From contig NZ_FNKQ01000003.1 of NCBI RefSeq assembly GCF_900100875.1, positions 124,001 through 188,000 on the forward strand: DNA of 64,000 nt, written 5' to 3'. Under the pieces are notes generated by a model. The model made no database searches and had not been told where the DNA came from. It saw only the letters and a program-made list of their open reading frames with translations. Made by a program: the position numbers and the translations under genes. The DNA comes from Halopelagius longus (lineage in GTDB: Archaea; Halobacteriota; Halobacteria; Halobacteriales; Haloferacaceae). How positions within the stretch are numbered: the stretch's first letter is position 1; each line of letters starts with the position of its first letter. This document shows positions 27,901 through 34,334 of this stretch, in pieces.

Positions 27901-28643
27901 TCGTACTCCTCTCTCTCGTCGCGGAGCGACTTGTACTCCAACGCCGTCTCGCGTTCGTCTTCGAGTTGGTCGAGGCGCGTCTCCTTCTCCTCGATTCGGA
28001 GGTCGGCCTCGTCGATTCGCTCTTCGACCGCCTCCAACTCCTCGAAGGCGTCCTCCTTCTTCGCGTCGAACTCGGCGACGCCCGCGATTTCGTCGATGAT
28101 GCCCCGCCGCTGGTAGGGGGTCATGTTGATAATCTCGGTCACGTCGCCCTGCATGACGACGTTGTACCCCTCCGGGGTGATGCCCGCCTGCGAGAGGAGG
28201 TCTTGGATGTCCGAGAGGTTACAGGAGCGACCGTTGAGGTAGTAGTACGAGTAGTAGTTGTCGTCCGTCTCCTTGACGCGCCGCTTGACGCGTATCTCGG
28301 AGACGTCGCCGACGTTGTCGCTTCCGGCGGCGTTGACCACCTGCGAGCGGTCGAGTTTGCCGTCGGAGTTGTCGAGGACGACGGTGACGCTCGCCTCTCT
28401 GGGGCCCGACGACTCGCCGTCGCTCTCGTCCGCGTGACCGGGGTTGTAGATGAGGTCGGTCAGTTTTTCGGCCCTGATTCCCCGCGTCCGCGCGAGGCCG
28501 AGGGCGAACAGAACGCCGTCAATGATGTTCGACTTGCCGGAGCCGTTCGGACCGGTGACTACCGTGAAGTCCTCGTAGAACGGGATTCGGGTCTTCCGCC
28601 CGAAACTCTTGAAACCGTCAAGGACGAGCTCTTTGATATGCAT
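24972..28643 (-). CDS. smc: Chromosome segregation protein SMC
   Basis: A 1,223-residue SMC ATPase. The Walker A GPNGSGKSN is at residues 31-39. Two long coiled coils (about 170-520 and 690-1030) flank the hinge (about 530-680, GLSGVHGTVGQLG). The C-terminal head carries the signature LNAMSGGEKSL and Walker B FYALDEVDAFLD. A Gly/Asp-rich tail ends the protein. With ScpA it forms the condensin-like complex that compacts and separates chromosomes. Upstream and in the same direction is the coiled-coil gene at 28673-29161. Confidence 0.96.
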   Translation of the reverse strand: MHIKELVLDGFKSFGRKTRIPFYEDFTVVTGPNGSGKSNIIDGVLFALGLARTRGIRAEKLTDLIYNPGHADESDGESSGPREASVTVVLDNSDGKLDRSQVVNAAGSDNVGDVSEIRVKRRVKETDDNYYSYYYLNGRSCNLSDIQDLLSQAGITPEGYNVVMQGDVTEIINMTPYQRRGIIDEIAGVAEFDAKKEDAFEELEAVEERIDEADLRIEEKETRLDQLEDERETALEYKSLRDEREEYEGYLKAAELEDKRADLERTKKRAEKKETDLEDLREELDQRQGRVTRLEEELDDLTREIERKGEDEQLRIKSEIEEVKGEITRLETAIENAEERIEDAENERRKAFVELDRKQEKIDDLEGDIRSVKVEKASVKSDVQSKETELAEVKAEIASVDTEFDELKAELEDRKERLEELKTAKNDLQREKDRLLDDTRRRSNEITETQEKVEEAKERLPDLKATLSDLHSELDKAEKNREKIRGVVEDLKEERADVKDELSEVADELQRKQSQYAELETKAGRDGDNSWPRSVTTILNAGLSGVHGTVGQLGSVTGEYATACETAAGGRLAHVVVDDDGVGSSCIDYLKSRNAGRATFLPITKMDDRGLPNKPNDPGVVGFARNLVEYDAEYEPVFSYVLGSTLVVEDMETARQFMGDYRMVTLDGDLVERSGAMTGGSGGGSRYSFSKSGKGRLERLAEEISSLEDDRQALQDELRDVENDIDDAREKLADANDRVRSVEADIERAESEVEEAESEIESLEERLEELREERESVDEEMRELDEEIDEREAEMEEVEAEIDDLEAELADSKIPELTSQADEIRADISDLEDRMDELDGRLNELQLEKDYAEDAVEDLNETVEAAQEKKADAREVIAEKESEIDEQESILEEKREAVEELEEELAELKEDRRELQGELREAKSERDEQKEKVERVESALENLRESAERLEWEIDELAAEVGEYDPEEIPDHDEVESNIERLTEKMEALEPVNMLAIDEYDDVKSDLEDLQERRDVLVEERDAIAERIDRFESQKKATFMEAFDAINENFTEIFERLSDGTGELHLENPEDPFEDGLTMKAQPGDKPIQRLNAMSGGEKSLTALAFIFAIQRHNPAPFYALDEVDAFLDAANAERVGQMVDDLAGRAQFVVVSHRSALLERSERAIGVTMQGDNVSAVTGIQLGDGDDVEGPDDDGDGGEGDSGDGGDGGDGPDAEQEVPADD

Positions 28644-28672
28644 GGGTTGCTCGCGAGGGACGGAGCACCCAG

Positions 28673-29161
28673 TTACGCGACGATGATGTCCGAATCGTCG
28701 GTGGTGTCCGCCTCGTCTTCACTCTGGCCCTCGTCCGACTTATCCTCGTCGTCTGCGGCGTCGGCGGCGGTGTCAGCGTCGGCGGTGACGCCGAGTTCCT
28801 CGGCGTCCGCGTCGATGAAGTCGGCGTCGGTCCCCGGATTATCCGACGTCTCCGACCGCGATTCCGTCTGGGCGGGCGACTCGCCCGGTTTCGCGTTCGC
28901 CTTCGACTGGGGCTGAGACTGCGACTGCGACTGAGGCTGAGACTGCGACTGCTGACTCGACTCCGCGGGTTCGGGGTCGGCGGACCCTTCGGACGGCGAC
29001 CCGTGGCCGACGGGCCGCGTGCCCGTGCTCAGGTCCACTTCGACTTGGTCCTCGAGCAGTCGAACGCGCTCTTTCGTCTCCACCAACTCCTCCGTCAGGC
29101 CGTTGACGGCGGCCTGTAGTTCCGCAACCTTAGATTCGAGTTCCTCCACCCTGTTACTCAT
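28673..29161 (-). CDS. Coiled-coil protein with Gln/Ser repeats, upstream of smc
   Basis: A 162-residue protein. Residues 1-43 form a clear leucine-heptad coiled coil (VEELESKVAELQAAVNGL). The middle is low complexity, with an (SQ/PQ) repeat run near residues 68-88 made by a repeating gactgc-type hexamer at about 28907-28955. The rest is acidic. Such a short coiled-coil gene just before smc is a recurring haloarchaeal arrangement (DUF7518 type, from memory). It may be an SMC-linked partner, but nothing in sequence proves it. Confidence 0.7.
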   Translation of the reverse strand: MSNRVEELESKVAELQAAVNGLTEELVETKERVRLLEDQVEVDLSTGTRPVGHGSPSEGSADPEPAESSQQSQSQPQSQSQSQPQSKANAKPGESPAQTESRSETSDNPGTDADFIDADAEELGVTADADTAADAADDEDKSDEGQSEDEADTTDDSDIIVA

Positions 29162-29245
29162 GTGTGCATACCCCGTCGGAGGTCACATAAACGTACGTCA
29201 GACACGTAGACGCAACTTGACAGTTCTTGTCTGCGCGGCGACGAA

Positions 29246-30103
29246 TCAGCGAAGGTGACGGTCGAGGAACGCCTCCGTCCACGCCAGCGTCCAGTCGAAC
29301 TGTTCGAGGTGAACGTCGTGGCCCGCACCCTCCGCGACGACGCACTCCGCGGTGCCCGCCGACGCTTCGAGGCCGTCGTAGAACAGTTCCGACGCCATCG
29401 AGGGCGTCACGTCGTCCTCCGCGCCGTGCAGGAGGAGAATCGGCGAGGCGTCGTCCGACCCCGCGTTTCGGAGGTGTGTCGAGGGCGAGGCGAGTTCGTA
29501 CGCCTCGGGCACCTCCGACCGCGACCCGCCGAGGAGCGACCGTATCGACTCCCGTTCGGGGGTGTGCTCGAAGTTGTAGAGTCCGGCGACGCCGACGGTG
29601 GCGGCGAGGGCGTCGGCCGGTCCCTCGCCGTCGAACGACGCCTCACCGACGAGGTGGTCAGGGTCCGGCGCCAGTTCGGGGCGCCCGGGCGTGAGGGCGG
29701 CGAGGACGGCGAGGTGCGCGCCGGCGGCGTGGCCGAACGCGCCGACCCGGTTCGGGTCGAGGCCCGCCCGGTCCGCGTTCGCTCGGAGCCAGCGAATCGC
29801 CGCCTTCACGTCCCGAATCTGCGCGGGGAAGGCGGCCTCGTCGCTGCCGCGGTACTCGACGGCGGCGCAGGCGAACCCCCGTTCGGCGAGGGCGAGACCG
29901 AACCGCGACAGGTCGTCTCTGTCGCCGTCGCGCCACTCGCCGCCGTAGACGAGGACGACCACCGCCCGGCGGGCGTCGGCGGCGTCGCCGCGGGGCGGTA
30001 CCGGCCGGTACAGGTCGAGGTGGAGCGTTCGCTCCGGCGGCGACGCGAACGGCACCGCCCGGAGCACCTCGACTGCGGCACCCGCGCCGAGAGAGTCGCG
30101 CAT
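29246..30103 (-). CDS. Alpha/beta-hydrolase-fold protein lacking the nucleophile serine
   Basis: A 285-residue protein of the BD-FAE/esterase-like alpha/beta-hydrolase group. The expected nucleophile elbow GHSAG is GHAAG here (residues 124-128), with Ala126 encoded by GCC at 29726-29728. The usual oxyanion HGG is YGG (53-55). The acid (Asp230 in HGAEDDVTP) and His262 (GAGHDVH) remain. It is therefore probably not a normal serine hydrolase: a pseudoenzyme, a binding protein, or an enzyme with another mechanism. The frame is intact and codon use normal. The ATG at 30103 is preferred over an upstream one. Confidence 0.8.
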   Translation of the reverse strand: MRDSLGAGAAVEVLRAVPFASPPERTLHLDLYRPVPPRGDAADARRAVVVLVYGGEWRDGDRDDLSRFGLALAERGFACAAVEYRGSDEAAFPAQIRDVKAAIRWLRANADRAGLDPNRVGAFGHAAGAHLAVLAALTPGRPELAPDPDHLVGEASFDGEGPADALAATVGVAGLYNFEHTPERESIRSLLGGSRSEVPEAYELASPSTHLRNAGSDDASPILLLHGAEDDVTPSMASELFYDGLEASAGTAECVVAEGAGHDVHLEQFDWTLAWTEAFLDRHLR

Positions 30104-30245
30104 CGGAACGCGAATCGTCGCCCGCGGGACAACTAGCTTGCGCTTCGACGCAGTTCGGCGCGAGTCTCGGCCGATGCGTACGGAGCGTTGGCCAACCACC
30201 GAGAGCGAGGAGAGGACTCTTCGCCGTGTCGCCCGAAACGTACGT

Positions 30246-30683
30246 ATGCAGACGGCAACCGACGGCGGCCCGATGGCGGCGGCGTACCGGTGGCTGCACG
30301 GATTCTGGAAGTACTACCGGAGGTACACCCACACCGCGATTCACACGGCTTCGGCCGCGGCACTCACCGGGTTCGGACTGCTCATCTTCATCGATCCGCT
30401 CTTCGTGGCGCTGGCTATCGCCGCGTACGTCTGTCCGCCCCTCGTCCTGTACGGTCTCGGCGTCGACGTCGGGGAAGAGTCGGACTCGTCTTCGGAGACC
30501 GCCGTCCGAGCCGAGTCGCGGACGGACGCGGACGGCCACTCGGACGCCGGTTCCGACGGCGATTCGGATACGGACTCGGATAGCGACGGCGGGGACGGCG
30601 ATTCGGACGGACCCGACGCGGACGCCGACGGGGTTGACACCGACACGGACGGGTCGGACACCGACACCGATACGGACGGGTGA
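30246..30683 (+). CDS. Membrane protein with long Asp/Ser/Thr acidic tail
   Basis: A 145-residue protein. The first 75 residues hold a basic-aromatic segment (YRWLHGFWKYYRRYTH) and two hydrophobic helices (about 33-50 and 52-70). Residues 77-145 are almost only Asp, Ser, Thr, Gly and Ala in D-x-D runs (for example TDTDGSDTDTDTDG), a low-complexity tail made by expansion of a gayacngac-type repeat. I do not recognise a family. An earlier in-frame ATG at 30138 exists but overlaps the divergent promoter region, so the ATG at 30246 is favoured. Confidence 0.6.
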   Translation: MQTATDGGPMAAAYRWLHGFWKYYRRYTHTAIHTASAAALTGFGLLIFIDPLFVALAIAAYVCPPLVLYGLGVDVGEESDSSSETAVRAESRTDADGHSDAGSDGDSDTDSDSDGGDGDSDGPDADADGVDTDTDGSDTDTDTDG

Positions 30684-30741
30684 CCGCCGCCCCGCGACGA
30701 GTCCCGTTAGTCTTTAGCCGCGTGCCGTCAAATCCCGCGTA

Positions 30742-32232
30742 ATGACCGCGAAGGCGCTCCAACAGCGCGAACTCGCCACCGTCATCGGGTTGGAGGTCCA
30801 CGTCCAACTCGAAACGGACACCAAGATTTTCTGCGGGTGTTCGACCGACGCGGCGGAGGACGAAGAACCGAACACGCGGACGTGCCCCGTCTGTCTGGGT
30901 CTGCCGGGCGCGCTTCCCGTGCTGAACGAAGGTGCCGTTGAGGCGGCGGTGAAGGTCGGCAAGGCGTTAGACGCCGACATCGCCGAGCACACTCGCTTCC
31001 ACCGGAAGAACTACTACTACCCCGACCTGCCGAAGAACTTCCAGATCACGCAGTACGACGCGCCCATCTGCTCGGACGGCCACCTCGAAGTGTCCGTCGA
31101 GGGGACGCGCCGCGAAATCGGCGTCGAACGCGCCCACCTCGAAGAGGACCCCGGAAGCCTCCAGCACAAGGGCGGCAGCATCGACACGGCGGACTACACG
31201 CTCGTCAACTACAACCGCGCGGGCACGCCCCTGATGGAGATCGTGACGAAGCCCGACTTCCGGAGTCCGAAGGAGGTCCGCGGCTTCCTCGCGAAGTTGG
31301 AGGAGGTCCTCGAGTATCTGGGCGTCTTCGACGCGACGCGCGACGGGTCGCTCCGCATCGACGCGAACATCTCGATGGTGCCCGCCGACGAGATGGGCGA
31401 GGACGGCTCTCTGACCGAGGAGACCCTCGAAGCGGCCAACCGCACCGAGGTGAAGAACATCTCCAGTCACAAGGGCGCGGAGAAGGCCCTCGCCTACGAG
31501 GTAACCCGGCAGAAGAACGCCATCGAACGCGGACGCGCCGTCGAACAGGAGACGCGCCACTGGGACGAGACGCGCGGCATCACCGTCTCCATGCGGTCGA
31601 AGGAAGAGGAGAAGGACTACCGCTACTTCCGCGAGGCGGACCTACCGCCCCTCGAAGTCGCAGACTGGAAACAGAAGATATCGATTCCGGAACTGCCCGA
31701 CGCCCGCCGCGACCGGTTCGAGGAGGAGTACGGCTTAGACGCCGAGTCCGCCTCGAAGCTCACTTCCACGAAGGAAGTCGCGGACTTCTTCGAGGAAGTC
31801 GCCGAGGCGTACGACGCCGACCTAGCCGCGACGTGGGTCGCCGACAACCTACTCGGCGAACTCAACTACCGCGATATGGCTATCACGGACGTCGACGACA
31901 GACTCGACGAGTTCACCCGACTGGTCGAACTCGTGGACGCGGGCGACATCACGACGAAGAACGCCGAGGAGATAGTCCTCCGAAAGATGCTCGACGAGGG
32001 GGCGCACCCCGACGACGTCATCGAGTCCGAGGGCCTCGGGAAGGCCGACGAGGACGAAGTCGAAGTCGCCGTCGGCGAGGCCATAGAGGAAAACCCCGAC
32101 GCGGTGGAAGACTACTACGAGGGCGAGGGCGGCGCGATAAACTTCCTCGTCGGACAGGTCATGCAGAAGACGGGCGGAAGCGCCGACCCCGGCGCGGTGA
32201 ACCAGATGCTCCGCGACCGGTTAGACGAGTGA
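30742..32232 (+). CDS. gatB: Glutamyl/aspartyl-tRNA amidotransferase subunit B
   Basis: A 496-residue GatB. Family segments are clear: VIGLEVHVQLETDTKIFC, CPVCLGLPGALPVLN with zinc-type cysteines, RKNYYYPDLPKNFQIT and YNRAGTPLMEIVT. The C-terminal YqeY-like domain (about 340-496) contacts tRNA. It activates and amidates Glu-tRNA(Gln) and/or Asp-tRNA(Asn) with GatA and GatC. No gatA or gatC lies in the window, but aspS does (38686-39990). Confidence 0.95.
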   Translation: MTAKALQQRELATVIGLEVHVQLETDTKIFCGCSTDAAEDEEPNTRTCPVCLGLPGALPVLNEGAVEAAVKVGKALDADIAEHTRFHRKNYYYPDLPKNFQITQYDAPICSDGHLEVSVEGTRREIGVERAHLEEDPGSLQHKGGSIDTADYTLVNYNRAGTPLMEIVTKPDFRSPKEVRGFLAKLEEVLEYLGVFDATRDGSLRIDANISMVPADEMGEDGSLTEETLEAANRTEVKNISSHKGAEKALAYEVTRQKNAIERGRAVEQETRHWDETRGITVSMRSKEEEKDYRYFREADLPPLEVADWKQKISIPELPDARRDRFEEEYGLDAESASKLTSTKEVADFFEEVAEAYDADLAATWVADNLLGELNYRDMAITDVDDRLDEFTRLVELVDAGDITTKNAEEIVLRKMLDEGAHPDDVIESEGLGKADEDEVEVAVGEAIEENPDAVEDYYEGEGGAINFLVGQVMQKTGGSADPGAVNQMLRDRLDE

Positions 32233-32320
32233 GATAGCCGTCGCTCCGGGGTGTCGCGGTTCGGCGGCGACGCGGGCGCGGACGCGGAAGACGGCGAGAC
32301 TGCGTCCGGTGACGTTGACA

Positions 32321-32367
32321 AGACGCTTTGCGTCTCGTCCGCCAACCAGAACGCGAAGCGTTCTGGT
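32321..32367. terminator. Two adjacent hairpins between convergent genes
   Basis: Two perfect stem-loops lie downstream of gatB, facing the zinc-ribbon gene. The first is AGACGC/GCGTCT with a TTT loop (32321-32335). The second has a 10-bp stem, ACCAGAACGC/GCGTTCTGGT with a GAA loop (32345-32367). Position between convergent genes suggests a bidirectional RNA 3'-end structure. They could also be members of a dispersed palindromic repeat. Confidence 0.45.
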
Positions 32368-32379
32368 GACGCCGACCCC

Positions 32380-32568
32380 TCAGACGCCTTCGTTTCGGTG
32401 GTGGTAGACGAACCGTTCGATGCTGACAAACGCCGTCTCGCCGCAGGCCGAACAGGAGTTCGGCGCGCGAAAGTCCGCCGAGTCCCCCGTTCCCTCCGGC
32501 GTGCCGGCGAAGATTGCGTGGCAGTTCGTGCAGACGAATCGCTCCGGCAGATCTGGACTGTGTGCCAT
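32380..32568 (-). CDS. Small zinc-ribbon protein
   Basis: A 62-residue protein with two CxxC pairs: Cys13/Cys16 (CTNC) and Cys39/Cys42 (CSAC). The spacing fits a zinc ribbon. The C-terminus is rich in aromatic and His residues (RFVYHHRNEGV). It resembles the many small haloarchaeal zinc-finger proteins of unknown role. The gene converges on gatB. Confidence 0.7.
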   Translation of the reverse strand: MAHSPDLPERFVCTNCHAIFAGTPEGTGDSADFRAPNSCSACGETAFVSIERFVYHHRNEGV

Positions 32569-32668
32569 GCGACATCATCCGTCGGAGACGGGTTGACGTT
32601 TTTGTGCGGCCGAGGTTACAGTCCCGCGTCCGGACCGGTTCGACGGAGGACGGCGACGACGAGAAGAG

Positions 32669-34111
32669 TCAGTCGTCGGTGGGCGACTCCGCGACGCCGT
32701 CGTCGTCCGCGTGCGGTGCGTCGTCGCGCACGTCGCCGGGCGCGTCGGTATTGACGACTGCGGTGCGCCACTCGCCGCGGAGGAACCACGCGACGCCGAC
32801 GACGAAGGTGACGACGCCCGAAAGCGAGAGCGCCCACCAGAGTCCGGTGACGCCCCACGAGAGGGCGTACGCGAGGACGAACGCCGCGGGGAACCGAACG
32901 ACCCACCGCGAGACGATAGAGAGGCCCATCGACACGCGAGTCCGGCCCGCCCCGCGGAACGCCCCTTGGACGACCATCAGACCGCCGAGGAACGCCCAGA
33001 AGGGGGCGACTATCCGAAGCATCACGACGCCCGCCTCGACGACGGCGGCGTCGTCGATGAACACCCGCACGAACGTCGCCGGGAACGCCCAGACGACGCC
33101 GCCGACGAGGAACAGGACGGCCATCGTCCCCGCCGTCGCCTTCCACGTCACCTCCGCGGCGCGGTCGGGTTTCTCCGCGCCGAGGTTCTGGCCGACGCCC
33201 GTGGCCGCCGCCTGCCCGACGGCCCCGGAGACGGTCCACGAGACGGACATGAGGCGCAGACCGATGCCGTACGCGGCGGTGGCGACGGCCCCGAACCGCG
33301 CGACGAGTGCGGCGAGAGCGACAGCGGCGAAACTCCGCGCGAGGCCGTCCAGCGTCGCCGGGTAGCCCACGTCCACGAGTTTCCGGAGGAGGGAGGAGTC
33401 GGGTCGTAAGTCGGTGATTCGGAGGCGGACCCCCCACCCGCCGTGGAGGAGGACGGCGACGCCCGTGCCCGCGGCGACGAGGCGGGCGATGAGGGTGGCT
33501 ACGGCCGCCCCGCGCGTCCCCATCGGGTCGACGAACGGACCCCACCCGAGGATGAAAATCGGGTCGACGACGACGTTGAGGCCCGCGCTGACGACGACCA
33601 ACCACATCGCCGTCCGGGTGTCGCCCGCCCCGCGGAGGACCGCCCGGAAGGCGAAAAAGAGGAACGTGAACGGGAGCGTCACGAACAACACCTCGGCGTA
33701 CGCGAGCGCTTCCGCGTAGACGCGCCCCTGCGCGCCGATGAGCGTCAAGAGGGGGTGTCTGCCGAGGTAGCCGACGATTCCGAGGGCGACGCCGACGCCG
33801 ACCGCGAGGAGGACCGTCTGGCCGACGACGCGTTCCGCGGCCCTGTCGTCGCCCGCGCCGACGTGTTGGGAGACGAGGGCGACGGCCGCCGCGGTGACGC
33901 CCATGGCGACGGAGACGAACATCCACGCCGTCGGGAACATCAGAGAGACCGCAGCGACGGCTTCCGGCCCGACGCGCCCCACCCAGAACATATCCGCGAG
34001 GTTGTAAAACGTCTGGAGGAGGTTCCCCGCGACGAGGGGCCACGACAGCGAGAACAGCTTGGGCGTTATCGCGCCCGTCGTCACGTCGATTCGGTTCTCT
34101 CGTCCGGACAC
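32669..34111 (-). CDS. MATE-family multidrug/Na+ antiporter
   Basis: A 480-residue protein with 12 transmembrane helices in two six-helix halves. Typical MATE segments are LSWPLVAGNLLQTFYNLADM (helix 1), GRVGPEAVAAVSLMFP and, in the second half, APFWAFLGGLMVVQGAFRG. It should export cationic drugs or metabolites in exchange for Na+ or H+. The GTG at 34111 gives the normal family start (VSGRENRIDV). Earlier in-frame codons encode an Arg/Ser-rich stretch with no family likeness. Confidence 0.88.
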   Translation of the reverse strand: MSGRENRIDVTTGAITPKLFSLSWPLVAGNLLQTFYNLADMFWVGRVGPEAVAAVSLMFPTAWMFVSVAMGVTAAAVALVSQHVGAGDDRAAERVVGQTVLLAVGVGVALGIVGYLGRHPLLTLIGAQGRVYAEALAYAEVLFVTLPFTFLFFAFRAVLRGAGDTRTAMWLVVVSAGLNVVVDPIFILGWGPFVDPMGTRGAAVATLIARLVAAGTGVAVLLHGGWGVRLRITDLRPDSSLLRKLVDVGYPATLDGLARSFAAVALAALVARFGAVATAAYGIGLRLMSVSWTVSGAVGQAAATGVGQNLGAEKPDRAAEVTWKATAGTMAVLFLVGGVVWAFPATFVRVFIDDAAVVEAGVVMLRIVAPFWAFLGGLMVVQGAFRGAGRTRVSMGLSIVSRWVVRFPAAFVLAYALSWGVTGLWWALSLSGVVTFVVGVAWFLRGEWRTAVVNTDAPGDVRDDAPHADDDGVAESPTDD

Positions 34112-34334
34112 GGGTGTACTCCGTGCCGTCGAGTGGGAGGCGTGAGCACGTAGGAGTTGGGGGTCGCCCGGGGGTTCCGGTACGCGAGTGCGGGAACTAC
34201 CGTCTCGCGTGTGCGCGCGAGGCGCGTCGCGCCCGGCGCGCACGCCCGTTCTCGCGCGCACGCCGTCGCTGTCGGCCGATTCCGTCGGGTTCGGCGCGAA
34301 AGGTTTAGGCCGCCCCCTCACATATCGCCGCCCG

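Noticed and set aside
24792-28916. A plus-strand open frame of more than 1,300 codons antisense to smc
   Set aside because: It is the mirror of smc's coiled-coil codons (Glu/Asp/Lys codons read as Leu/Phe/Val). smc has all SMC motifs; the antisense product has no domain, and high GC removes stop codons.
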